From assembly GCA_027117675.1 (NCBI GenBank), contig JAJAYM010000184.1:1-13160 (forward strand): a stretch of 13,160 nucleotides of DNA, written 5' to 3'. The notes beneath the pieces are model-generated. The model worked only from the letters and a program-made list of their open reading frames with translations, did not search any database and had not been told where the DNA came from. Made by a program: the position numbers and the translations under genes. This stretch comes from Actinomycetes bacterium. Lineage in GTDB: Bacteria > Actinomycetota > Actinomycetes > JAHEKZ01. Positions 1-7,484 of the stretch are shown piece after piece; the first letter of the stretch is position 1; each line of letters begins with the position of its first letter.

Positions 1-261
1 CCCTAGGGCGATGTTGGATGCCTCAGTCGTACGTTGGCAGCCTTGCTGAATTCTTGCCGTCCAAGCTGCGCCCGTTGCTGCGCCTGCCGTTTTGTGACGA
101 AAGTAAAAGTCCCTCCCCGCATCAACTCCTGCTGTGCCCAGCGACCCTTTCGATTCACGTGCGACACCCCTGAGCGTCGGTAGGCGAATCGGTGTACGTT
201 GTGGGTCGCCTCACAACTGGTTTCTCAAACCTTCCACGTCAGACGGCCTGAAGGAATGCTC
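1..261. other. Intergenic region upstream of the large exported protein
   Basis: I find no convincing gene here. A TTG codon at 199 is in frame with the large protein downstream, but it would put 21 residues with no export character ahead of a good signal peptide, so I treat it as leader. A small perfect hairpin (GGTTT-CTC-AAACC, 219-231) lies about 20 bases before the ribosome binding site AAGGA (251-255). The AT-richer stretch around 95-110 could hold promoter elements, but I cannot name a -10/-35 pair with confidence. Confidence 0.4.
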
Positions 262-3200
262 ATGATTGCTCGGATTCAGCGGGTCGGGGTCATCGTTGGG
301 CTAGCCAGTGCGGCGCTCGTGGCGTCCCTGCTGCCACCCACCAATCAAGCGTGGGCCGAGGACACGATCATCGAGATCCCCTTGTCCTCGAACCTGATCA
401 CCGCGCCGATCGTGCTTGAGCCGACCATCGTCAGCGGCGAGACACAGGGCTTCGAAATCAGCTTGCCGTCGGGCAGCACGACCGATCAGGCCGCCACCCA
501 GTGCATCGACGTGCCAGGAATCGGTCGCTCGTGCATCGGCACGGCCACCGACGTGGACTTGACTCCCCTCGACGTCACAGGGGGCGAGGACCTGGCCCCG
601 CTGGTCAAGTGGAGTGATGAGGCCCGCGGAGCGCTCGAGTGGATGATCCCCGAAGGGGTCGAGTTCGTCCGCGCCTATTACGACGTGCCGAGTGACGACC
701 GCATCCTGAAGTACGCGCGGCCGCAGCTCCGCAACTACATGGTCGACCGGATCCTGCAGATCATGGACAAGAAGGTCTACGGCGTTTCCCTGACCGACGA
801 CGAGAAGGCCGCCTTGGCGTTCGTCGAGGGGCAGGCATCGGCACGGGATCGACTTGTAGCCCGAGCTGCGTACCAGGAGTACCAGACGTTCAAGGCGTCG
901 CCCTGCACCTACCAGCCCCCTACAGCCCCCTCCACCGTCGAGGATCCCGAGACGGTGCCCAAGAAGGTCACCGACTGGTGCAAGCTGCCCACCACCCAGG
1001 CCAGTGAGGCTTTTGCCTTTGTGCCGCCGTTGCCGACCCCCTCGCAGTTCACGGCGTGGGGCTCCTACCGCAACTCCGACGAGCTGGGACTTGAGGCATT
1101 CGAGAATCCGGTGACCCGCAAGAATCTCGTCGACGTCTCGGTCGCGGCGGCGGTCGGCGGGGGTTTCGCCATGGCCGGGCTCACGGGGGGAGCGGTCTTT
1201 GCCACCGCGTCCGCACTGCCCTCCATCGCCGCGTTCGGCAAACTGATCTTCCCGCACGTCGGACGCATCGCCTACCAGGCCGCGAAGGGGTTGTCTGAGC
1301 TAGCCGCCAAGGCGGTCACTCGAGCCGCACAGGCGGTAGCCGGAACGATCGCGGCCGCAGTGATCGCAGTGGCGGTCGTCGTCTTCCTGGTGGTCACCGG
1401 CGTCAGCATCTATCTGCTCATCCAACATGAATCCGTCTCGCAGACCCTGCGGGACCGGGTCGACGTCACCGCCAAGTCGACCGATCCGTTCGGTCTGCAG
1501 CCTTACGCTGATGATCTCTCCGGGCAGCCCCTCAACAGTGCGCTCGACCCGGCCAATCCACCCTCTTATCGCGCCTCTGAAGCGCACGCCACCATGGCCA
1601 GCTGGGTCACCCGCTGGACGACCGAGTACCACGAGGACGTGCTGCCAGAGCTCCGCGGAACAACCCAACCAGACCCCTCGGGCCTGTGGGACGACAATGC
1701 GACCACGGTTGCCGACTTCCGGTGGCAAGTCCGGGTCGGAGGGGCTGACCCGGTCGAGCGCCGGACGCTGTCGGTGCCGCATGTGACCGGCTCCGCCCAA
1801 ATACGCTTCTCGCGCGGGTGGCCGATCGTCGACCCGCCGGACGGACCGGCCTACGCAGCCCTCCAGTTCGGGTACATCGATGACTTCGGCGCCCCGCGAC
1901 TCATGACGCGCGATCCTTCGGCACCCAACCGCTTCATCTCCACGACGACAGACAGCGGAGGCTTCGCCGAGCAGCGCACCACCTTGACCTTCCTCAACGA
2001 GGACGGGCAGACGGTGCAGGCCCGCCTGTTGGGGCGGGCGCCGACGTACCTCGCCGGCCCGCGTCCGGCAGCCGTCGGACCGCTGATCGCCGGGCGCCCT
2101 GTCTTGCTGCGGCCCAACCCGGTCGGCGTGACCGGTGGCAGCCTGAACGACACGGTCGTACAGGAGGACTACCTCTTCGACTGGACGGTCGAGCGGCTCG
2201 ACGACTCGACCGGACAGTGGGGAGTGGTGCACACAGCCAACACCTACGGCTCCTCCCTCCTGCCCACGCAACCGGGTCAGTACGACGCCCGCGTCACGAT
2301 GACGAGTGTGGACGACTCGACGCAGAAGCAATATGGGTCTGTGCGGTTCGAGGTCACTGCTCCGCCGATCAACCCTGCTGTGGCGCAGCTGGTGGACAAC
2401 GGGTTCGACCGGCTCGAGCTCGACCTACAGTTCACCGAGGACGTGCCCTCGGACAACATCCAGATCGACGTCACCTGGCCCGGCAACATTGGGAGCGCCA
2501 CCAACCCAGTAGAGACCTCGACGGTCAGCTGCGACCAGACCGGACCGGTCGACTGCACCACGGCTCGAACCGGCCCGCTCGATGCGCTGGTGTTCCCCGT
2601 CTCCTCGAGGACAGACCTGCGCCGGCCGGTGAAGGTCGTCGTCACCAACACTACGGGCGCGTCCTTCGAGACCGAGTTCCTGCTCGGGGAGGGGCGGCCT
2701 GTCGCGGAGAGCCCGCCCGCCGGGGCTAACGACGCCGAACCGGGCACCGTCCTGGTCGGGGAGTCGAGCACCCAGGTCACCATGCCGCTTGACTCCGCTG
2801 CCGGGGTCCAGGAATACGTCGCAGCCACCCTCTCCCCTAGCCCGGGCGGCGGCCAGGACTTCGGGCTGGTGGATCCGGCCACGGGGAACACCACGGCGGG
2901 AATCCTGTTGCCCGGGCTGCGCCAGGGTGTCGCCGAAGTGTTTGAGAACCCAGGGACGGGGACCTGGTACGTGGCGGTGCGTGGCATCCCCGATGTCCGA
3001 GATCTGGGTAGCTTCGAGGTTCCGCTCATTGTCGCGCAGACCAACGGGACGCGACAGCTGTTGAGCGTCGTCGCACATGTGGTGCCGTCCACCGAGGATC
3101 GCTTCCGCGCCGCGATTCAGACGGACGTGGATCCTGACGACTTCGGTGTTGACACACTTCCTGAGATGTATCCGATGATCCTCGGCGGCACCGTCTTGGA

Positions 3201-3732
3201 TGCGCGGTACAGCGGCCGGATGTGTGTCAGCGTCGAGTTCAGCAACTTCCCGTCCCCGATCCAAGAGCGCTGCGGGCCGGTCTCGGACTTCTTTACCAGC
3301 GCGGGAGTGGCCCGACCTCTCCCGTTCGCCAAGCTTTATCCCACGGGCATGCCCGCCGGGCTCTACCGCGCGGAGACGTGGTTGGCCACACCCGGCTCGC
3401 GCGTGGACACTGCCCCGCTCAGGACCTCCTTCTTCTTGAACCAATCCGCCACGTATCCGGCGCCCAAGGTTGGGCTTGGATCGATCGACATCCTTGGCCA
3501 AACGGTCGTCGGAGCCGAGCTACGGGCCACGGTCGCGTCGGTCGACCCGAAGGGAGCCAAGCTGCGCTACCAGTGGCTGCGCAACGGCATTGCCATCAAC
3601 GGTGCAACCGGAAGGCGCTACCTGCTCACGCCGCGAGACAGAGGCGCCCTCATCTCTGTACGCATCAGAGCGAGTTATCCGGATTGGACCAGTACTAAGA
3701 AGACGTCCGCTGCGACGCCCCTCATCCGTTAA
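262..3732 (+). CDS. Large exported, membrane-anchored protein with C-terminal Ig-like domain
   Basis: Function unknown. The ATG at 262 is preferred because AAGGA (251-255) lies six bases before it and a signal peptide follows at once: MIARIQR, a hydrophobic core, then a likely cut after AWA (residue 32). Residues 33-290 hold two cysteine pairs (81/91 and 215/240). Residues about 290-329 (Gly/Ala-rich) and 359-387 (Ala/Val/Ile-rich) are hydrophobic and flank a Lys/Arg-containing linker, so a membrane hairpin with the linker inside fits the positive-inside rule. The remaining ~770 residues look beta-rich and should be outside. They include a PKD-like stretch near 620-700 and a clear Ig-like domain at about 1066-1156 (motifs YQWLRNG, INGATGRRYLL, ISVRIRA), a type common in actinobacterial surface proteins. 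I see no catalytic motif and no sortase LPXTG signal. A surface adhesion or scaffold role is inference. The gene stands alone. Confidence 0.85.
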   Translation: MIARIQRVGVIVGLASAALVASLLPPTNQAWAEDTIIEIPLSSNLITAPIVLEPTIVSGETQGFEISLPSGSTTDQAATQCIDVPGIGRSCIGTATDVDLTPLDVTGGEDLAPLVKWSDEARGALEWMIPEGVEFVRAYYDVPSDDRILKYARPQLRNYMVDRILQIMDKKVYGVSLTDDEKAALAFVEGQASARDRLVARAAYQEYQTFKASPCTYQPPTAPSTVEDPETVPKKVTDWCKLPTTQASEAFAFVPPLPTPSQFTAWGSYRNSDELGLEAFENPVTRKNLVDVSVAAAVGGGFAMAGLTGGAVFATASALPSIAAFGKLIFPHVGRIAYQAAKGLSELAAKAVTRAAQAVAGTIAAAVIAVAVVVFLVVTGVSIYLLIQHESVSQTLRDRVDVTAKSTDPFGLQPYADDLSGQPLNSALDPANPPSYRASEAHATMASWVTRWTTEYHEDVLPELRGTTQPDPSGLWDDNATTVADFRWQVRVGGADPVERRTLSVPHVTGSAQIRFSRGWPIVDPPDGPAYAALQFGYIDDFGAPRLMTRDPSAPNRFISTTTDSGGFAEQRTTLTFLNEDGQTVQARLLGRAPTYLAGPRPAAVGPLIAGRPVLLRPNPVGVTGGSLNDTVVQEDYLFDWTVERLDDSTGQWGVVHTANTYGSSLLPTQPGQYDARVTMTSVDDSTQKQYGSVRFEVTAPPINPAVAQLVDNGFDRLELDLQFTEDVPSDNIQIDVTWPGNIGSATNPVETSTVSCDQTGPVDCTTARTGPLDALVFPVSSRTDLRRPVKVVVTNTTGASFETEFLLGEGRPVAESPPAGANDAEPGTVLVGESSTQVTMPLDSAAGVQEYVAATLSPSPGGGQDFGLVDPATGNTTAGILLPGLRQGVAEVFENPGTGTWYVAVRGIPDVRDLGSFEVPLIVAQTNGTRQLLSVVAHVVPSTEDRFRAAIQTDVDPDDFGVDTLPEMYPMILGGTVLDARYSGRMCVSVEFSNFPSPIQERCGPVSDFFTSAGVARPLPFAKLYPTGMPAGLYRAETWLATPGSRVDTAPLRTSFFLNQSATYPAPKVGLGSIDILGQTVVGAELRATVASVDPKGAKLRYQWLRNGIAINGATGRRYLLTPRDRGALISVRIRASYPDWTSTKKTSAATPLIR

Positions 3733-4062
3733 GACGGAGCAGCCGTCGCCTACGCCGTGGACCGTCATCGTGCTGATGGCCGCGCTCGCGCACAACGCGT
3801 GGGCCCGCCACACCTGGCAGCGAGCGATCGACCGACAACAATCGCCGCCCCAAGTGGCGGCCTAACTCCCCCACTACACATGGATCGCTAAACCGGGCTC
3901 AACCACGTCCACCCACGGATCCATAGCCACGAAATCGCCCGCTGATACCGACATCGGGGCCGAACCGGCGCCAAAGCACGCACCCATAGACTTGTTCCGC
4001 TGCGATCCCAACCGATCGCGGCAGGGTCCAGCAGGTTTCCCACAAGGAATTCCGCACGTCCC
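3733..4062. other. Intergenic stretch between the large protein gene and tRNA-Arg
   Basis: There is no complete gene. One plus-strand frame from an ATG at 3775 to a TAA at 3865 gives a 30-residue peptide (starting MAALAHNAWARH) with GC-rich third positions. It could be the tail of a lost gene, but it has no ribosome binding site and no family I recognise. A six-base-pair hairpin, GCCGCC-CCAAGT-GGCGGC (3844-3861), lies over the end of that frame and might help terminate transcription of the large gene, though no T-run follows. The rest up to the tRNA shows nothing I can name. Confidence 0.4.
3844..3861. terminator. Possible terminator hairpin downstream of the large gene
   Basis: The sequence shows a perfect six-base-pair GC stem (GCCGCC/GGCGGC) with a six-base loop, 112 bases after the stop of the large protein gene. 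There is no following run of T, so it is not a standard intrinsic terminator. GC-rich actinobacteria often use stems without a U-tract, which keeps it possible but weak. Confidence 0.2.
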
Positions 4063-4135
4063 GCCCCCGTAGCTCAGTGGATAGAGCAGCTGCCTTCTAA
4101 GCAGTTGGCCGCACGTTCGAATCGTGCCGGGGGCA
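4063..4135 (+). tRNA. tRNA-Arg (anticodon TCT)
   Basis: The cloverleaf folds fully by eye. The acceptor GCCCCCG (4063-4069) pairs with CGGGGGC (4128-4134). The D stem is GCTC/GAGC. The anticodon stem GCTGC/GCAGT (one G-T pair) encloses the loop CTTCTAA with anticodon TCT at 4096-4098. The T stem GCACG/CGTGC encloses TTCGAAT. The discriminator is A at 4135. CCA is not encoded. The tRNA reads AGA (and by wobble AGG), which are rare Arg codons in GC-rich genomes. An IS remnant begins four bases after its 3' end. Confidence 0.95.
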
Positions 4136-4139
4136 CACT

Positions 4140-5003
4140 GTGATGTCTCAGGACCTACACTCACTCCAACAAGCCGGTGTTGCTTCCACCGATGGAATTC
4201 GGTTTGCGACCCTGCGTCGTTGTGAGCTATCAACCCGGACAGGTCGGTGATGCCTTCTTGGGTGCGGGTGAAGAACGCGTGCTCGACGGCGTCCACGCCG
4301 AAGACCCCCGGTCAGCGGCGATCACCTCGGTGACTTCGACATCACGCAGTTGCTGTCTGCTCGGCTCCTTGCCGACCCATTCGTAGTAGGTCGACGGTGA
4401 GATCTTGATGCCATGCTCGGTGAGCACAGCACACATCGGCTCGACACCCCAACGCAAACCGGCACCGCTGCCGGTGTTCACGCGGAGATCCTTGTGTTCG
4501 GTGATGAACGCAATCACCGTTTCGCGGGCCGGTCGAGCTCGGCCCCCAAGAAAAATCGCTGCTGCCTTCAAAATTTCGTCCGCCCGCCGCAACTCAGCGT
4601 TCTCACGTTCGAGCCCGGCGACCTCCCCGGCCTGCTCGGTGCTCACACCGGGCCGACCACCGCTGTCGACCTCGGCGCGACGCACCCAGGTCCTGACCGT
4701 CTCCGGTGTGCGGACCCCGAGTTTGCCCGCGACTTCACAGATCGCAGCCCGCTGCGACCGATAGTCCTGATCTCGGCGACCATCTGTCGGTGACGCTCGC
4801 TCCCGAAGCTCGTCTGGGTACCTACTTGAACGTCCCATAACCCTGGTGCTCCCAACCTCGGAAGCCTCCGGACACGCCGGGAGGTGTCAGTCGACGAACA
4901 AAGCGGTCGGGACCAAACGTCCCTTGACATGGCCCAGCGTCGGGTACCAGCGGCTGTCTCCTATTGGCTTGAAACATATGTCGCCGATGTCCTGAACCAG
5001 GAC
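4140..5003 (-). mobile_element. IS3-family insertion sequence remnant (about 864 bp)
   Basis: The element contains a decayed IS3-type transposase on the minus strand and still shows both ends. Reading inward, one end is GTGATGTCTCAGGAC (4140-4154) and the other GTCCTGGTTCAGGAC (complement of 4989-5003); they match at 11 of 15 positions, with an identical TCAGGAC block. The bases outside are ACT on both sides (4137-4139 and 5004-5006), which fits the 3-bp target duplication usual for this family. Intact relatives are about 1.2-1.5 kb, so this copy has lost internal sequence. Exact ends could shift by a base or two: a T/A pair outside each end would restore the family's TG...CA termini but spoil the direct repeat. 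Confidence 0.75.
4200..4838 (-). pseudogene. Degenerate IS3-family transposase (orfA/orfB remnants)
   Basis: The start MGRSSRYPDELRER and the helix-turn-helix part VAGKLGVRTPETVRTWVRRAEVD are typical of IS3 OrfA, followed by a leucine-rich coiled segment ending in ADEILKAAA. OrfB pieces follow: VIAFITEHKD, then GVEPMCAVLTEHGIKISPSTYY. Near residue 15 the conserved QMVAEIR block lies in a neighbouring frame, so two compensating indels are present. The OrfB N-terminus then jumps, near 4300-4312 and in another frame, to a distant OrfB segment (VEHAFFTRTQ, then GLIAHNDAGSQ, the block with the second catalytic Asp). The first Asp and the Glu of the DDE triad are missing, along with most of the catalytic core. 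OrfA and OrfB are joined without the usual frameshift signal, and about 11 extra residues lie after EHKD. It cannot make an active transposase. Confidence 0.85.
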
Positions 5004-5181
5004 ACTCTCGAGGGCACCGTGTTCGTGTGTGTGGGGCCGGCTGAGTGTCAGACACCCCAGCGTGTAGGCCGACCACTGGTTCGGCGACTATCATCGGGGT
5101 GGTACTTCCCCGGTTTCACCAGCCATTACTTGCAGACGTCTGGGATCGCCGTGCCGTGGCGTGGCCTCGTCAGGAGTCAAC

Positions 5182-6444
5182 GTGGACAGTACGATCTACG
5201 CCCTCGTGGGGGCCGGGTTCCTCTTGGCTGCCCTGCTGCCCTCTCTGACACGAAACCTGCCGGTCAGTTTGCCTCTGGCTTTCCTAGGCCTGGGTCTCGT
5301 CCTGTTCTGGCTTCCGCTATCTCTACCGGTGCCGGACGTGGATCGCGATCGGCGGTGGATCGAACACATCGCCGAGATCACGGTGATCCTCTCGCTTGCA
5401 GGGGTAGGTCTGTCACTCAACCGGCGCCCCGGACTTCACCGGTGGGGCTCGACGTGGCGCCTGCTCGCCGTGGCCATGCCGCTTACGATCGTCGGTGTTG
5501 CTGCGGTCGGATTGTGGGCTGGGCTGGGCACCGCTTCCGCGCTGCTCCTCGGGGCGGTCCTTGCCCCCACCGATCCCGTGCTGGCAAGCGATGTCCAGGT
5601 CGACGGGCCTGACGGCGGTTCTGAGGACGAGGTACGGTTCGCGCTGACCAGCGAGGCTGGACTCAACGACGCTCTGGCCTTTCCGTTCGTTTGGCTAGCC
5701 ATCCTCGTGGCTGATCATGGACTTGACCCCAGAGAGTGGCTCGTCGAGTGGTTGGTTGTTGAGGTCCTGTGGAAGATCGGGGCCGGCCTGATCGTGGGAC
5801 TAATTGTGGGGCGGGCCTTCGGCTGGCTTGCGTTCCGCGTGCCGCACCGGCGCATCCGTCTCGCCGAACAGTCCGACGGATTCGTGATCCTGGCGGCAAC
5901 CTTTCTCGCCTACGGCATCGCTGAGCTTGCGCATGCCTACGGCTTCCTCGCCGTATTCGTGGCGGCGTTGACACATCGCCGCCACGAGACCGACGCCGAG
6001 TACCACGTCGAGCTTGTCGCCTTCGGTGAGCAGATTGAACGACTTCTGATCGTGCTGGTTCTGGTCATGCTGGGTGGACTAATCGCCAATGGTGCATTGG
6101 CGCCGCTCACCTTTGTTGACGTTCTTCTGGTCTTGGCCCTGCTGCTTGTGGTTCGTCCAGGGGCCGCACTCCTCGCACTCCTCGGTGGACGTACCAGGCG
6201 CAGCGAGAGGTTCGTCATCGCTGTCTTCGGCGTGCGCGGTGTGGGTTCCATCTACTACCTGGCCTTTGGGCTCGGCGCAGCAAGCTTCGCCGACTCCGAC
6301 CGACTCTGGGCCATCGTCCTTCTTTCCATCACCATGTCCGTCGTCGTCTTTGGACTACTGGCCACTCCCACCCTCGCCTGGCTGGAAGCGCTCGACGTGC
6401 GTCGTGGCCGAAACCGCGCCCTTGGCGGCCGTCCACAGATGTGA
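5182..6444 (+). CDS. CPA1-family Na+/H+ antiporter (NhaP type)
   Basis: This is an integral membrane protein of about 420 residues, expected to exchange Na+ or K+ for H+ and so help with pH and salt balance. It is hydrophobic throughout, consistent with roughly 12 membrane segments. It carries the two CPA1 signatures: LAPTDPVLASDV with Asp131, and SEAGLNDALAFPF with Asn162-Asp163, the ion-binding ND pair. FGVRGVGSIYYL near the C-terminus is another conserved block. The GTG at 5182 is chosen over the in-frame GTG at 5161 because AGGAG (5172-5176) lies five bases before it. The tail is short, with no added regulatory domain. It stands alone, with a 52-bp convergent gap to the next gene. The ion specificity cannot be read from the sequence. 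Confidence 0.9.
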   Translation: MDSTIYALVGAGFLLAALLPSLTRNLPVSLPLAFLGLGLVLFWLPLSLPVPDVDRDRRWIEHIAEITVILSLAGVGLSLNRRPGLHRWGSTWRLLAVAMPLTIVGVAAVGLWAGLGTASALLLGAVLAPTDPVLASDVQVDGPDGGSEDEVRFALTSEAGLNDALAFPFVWLAILVADHGLDPREWLVEWLVVEVLWKIGAGLIVGLIVGRAFGWLAFRVPHRRIRLAEQSDGFVILAATFLAYGIAELAHAYGFLAVFVAALTHRRHETDAEYHVELVAFGEQIERLLIVLVLVMLGGLIANGALAPLTFVDVLLVLALLLVVRPGAALLALLGGRTRRSERFVIAVFGVRGVGSIYYLAFGLGAASFADSDRLWAIVLLSITMSVVVFGLLATPTLAWLEALDVRRGRNRALGGRPQM

Positions 6445-6496
6445 GCACAAGCGCATACAAGGCTCGCCCATCGAGGCCGACCCGGCGGCGGTACTG

Positions 6497-6745
6497 CTAC
6501 TCCGCGGGTGGCTCGGCGTAGAAGGCGCGGCGCACAGGCTTGACCGGACGCATCAGGAACTCAGGACGCCGCAGCCCGGACGCGCTCGGGCCAGGACGGG
6601 TCTTGGCCAACCACTCGTGGAAGACCTCGGTGGACCTTGGCAGGTCTGGCAGGCTTGTCGCCCCGGGACTGGCCAGGTCAACGCTCGCTAACCAGGTCGT
6701 CAGGTGGATACCCACGAAGATGACGAGGCGACCCCGGACGAACAT
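6497..6745 (-). CDS. Small hypothetical protein, 82 residues
   Basis: I do not recognise this protein. It starts at ATG 6745, 14 bases after the stop of the broken lipoprotein gene on the same strand, and ends 52 bases from the antiporter stop. Third codon positions are strongly C/G along the frame, as in the real genes here, which is the main support. The first ~20 residues are mildly hydrophobic (LVIFVGIHLTTWL), and the C-terminal half is rich in Pro and Arg (PVKPVRRAFYAEPPAE). No convincing ribosome binding site precedes it (only GGGAAACC), so it may depend on translation of the upstream gene or be a fragment of a longer protein. Confidence 0.45.
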   Translation of the reverse strand: MFVRGRLVIFVGIHLTTWLASVDLASPGATSLPDLPRSTEVFHEWLAKTRPGPSASGLRRPEFLMRPVKPVRRAFYAEPPAE

Positions 6746-6759
6746 GAGGTTTCCCGGGC

Positions 6760-7246
6760 TTAGTGGACCATTGCGTTGGCGCCCTTCGGGTTGAATACCT
6801 CCAGAATCACGTCACCACTAGCGACATCGACCACCTGGATCTGAGCAGGTAAGTCAGACCGACAAGGCTCGTACGTGTACGCCAGCGCGTTGCCCATTGT
6901 TGGAGACCCATCGAACGCTGCTCTTGCAGGCACTGCCGGTCGTGTGCCACACAAACACGATGCGGCGCGGCAGCAAGGCGGCTGTATCGTCCCTGGCTCC
7001 TTTGGGAGGCGACGTCACAGAACGGAGCAATGCATCCGACGTCGAGTCGAATCGCGCCAAGGAATCACCGATCTGAGCCACGAAGCTCTGCGGCGCACCG
7101 GGCAGCGCAACCGGATCGACCGCTCGTGCTGCCGTCGCCTCGGTACTTGTCGGCGACGACTGGGTCACCGGGCTCGGGGCTCGGCTGGCCCCTGAGCAGG
7201 CGGCAAGCAGAATGACCATCACCATCGTCAACAGCCCAACCTGCAC
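6760..7246 (-). pseudogene. Lipoprotein gene with apparent frameshift
   Basis: From GTG 7246 the frame encodes a hydrophobic stretch ending in the lipobox LLAAC (Cys17), then a Ser/Thr/Pro linker, as in actinobacterial lipoproteins exported and lipid-anchored to the outer face of the membrane. GAGAG lies a few bases upstream. The N-terminus has no Lys or Arg, which is unusual. After WVSNN (about 6900) this frame loses coding character and stops at 6854. A neighbouring frame takes over with GNALAYTYEPC and IQVVDVASGDVILEVFNP and ends at 6760. The switch in third-position GC falls near 6896-6905, so a single-base indel (real or a sequencing error) best explains it. The repaired protein would be about 162 residues. 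No known domain is evident. It is divergent from the universal stress protein gene. Confidence 0.6.
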
Positions 7247-7309
7247 CCACTCTCGGGGCGCTGGAAGTGCATGGTGCGGTGTCTCACCCTGCCGAGTCCA
7301 AGGCTGAGT

Positions 7310-7375
7310 GATCGGAGGGTTTCAGTCATTTTGCCGATCAGCTTCGGCGACGAAAGTGACTGAAATGCTCCGATC
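7310..7375. repeat. 19-bp imperfect inverted repeat with nested hairpin
   Basis: GATCGGAGGGTTTCAGTCA (7310-7328) and TGACTGAAATGCTCCGATC (7357-7375) are complementary at 17 of 19 positions, with the two mismatches adjacent. The 28-base loop contains a second stem, GCCGA (7333-7337) with TCGGC (7344-7348). The whole could fold as one long hairpin in DNA or RNA. It could be a bidirectional terminator, a small non-autonomous mobile element, or paired IS ends. It lies 109 bases before the stress protein start. Confidence 0.75.
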
Positions 7376-7449
7376 ACCGGACGTCGGCGGTGCGGGACAA
7401 AGACCGGGTTGGCGATCAACCTGTGCCCTGCGATCACGCCGCCCACTAC

Positions 7450-7465
7450 GGTGTTGTTGAACACC
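7450..7465 (+). promoter_or_regulatory. Perfect hairpin just upstream of the stress-protein ribosome site
   Basis: GGTGTT (7450-7455) and AACACC (7460-7465) form a perfect six-base-pair stem with the loop GTTG. It ends seven bases before the strong Shine-Dalgarno AAGGAGGA (7472-7479) of the gene at 7485. It may be a protein-binding dyad or an mRNA structure in the leader. The structure is visible; the role is inference. Confidence 0.4.
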
Positions 7466-7484
7466 TCGGACAAGGAGGAATGCC

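Larger units (their letters stand above)
7247..7484. other. Divergent intergenic region with nested inverted repeats
   Basis: This spacer separates the minus-strand lipoprotein gene from the plus-strand universal stress protein gene. It holds the long inverted repeat at 7310-7375 and a short perfect hairpin at 7450-7465, listed separately. An 81-residue minus-strand frame (7228-7473) crosses it but has no family resemblance and overlaps both structures, so I do not call it a gene. I looked for a dyad of the DosR type, often found before stress protein genes, and saw none. Confidence 0.5.

Noticed and set aside
95..115. DosR-like box
   Set aside because: Only one half (AAAGTCCC) resembles the motif; the second arm of the dyad is absent.
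199..261. TTG 199 as the start of the large protein
   Set aside because: It would bury the signal peptide behind 21 extra residues, and AAGGA at 251-255 is correctly placed only for ATG 262.
301..2331. Long minus-strand open frames opposite the large exported protein
   Set aside because: They mirror the GC-rich third positions of the plus-strand gene, have no recognisable family, ribosome site or signal, and the plus frame has a clear signal peptide and Ig-like domain.
3874..4296. 140-residue minus-strand ORF as an intact gene
   Set aside because: Only its first ~30 residues are meaningful, as an OrfB transposase fragment; the rest crosses the IS end and the antisense of tRNA-Arg.
4884..5612. 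242-residue plus-strand ORF across the IS end and the antiporter start
   Set aside because: It overlaps the antiporter in another frame and shows no family features; its first part is IS sequence.
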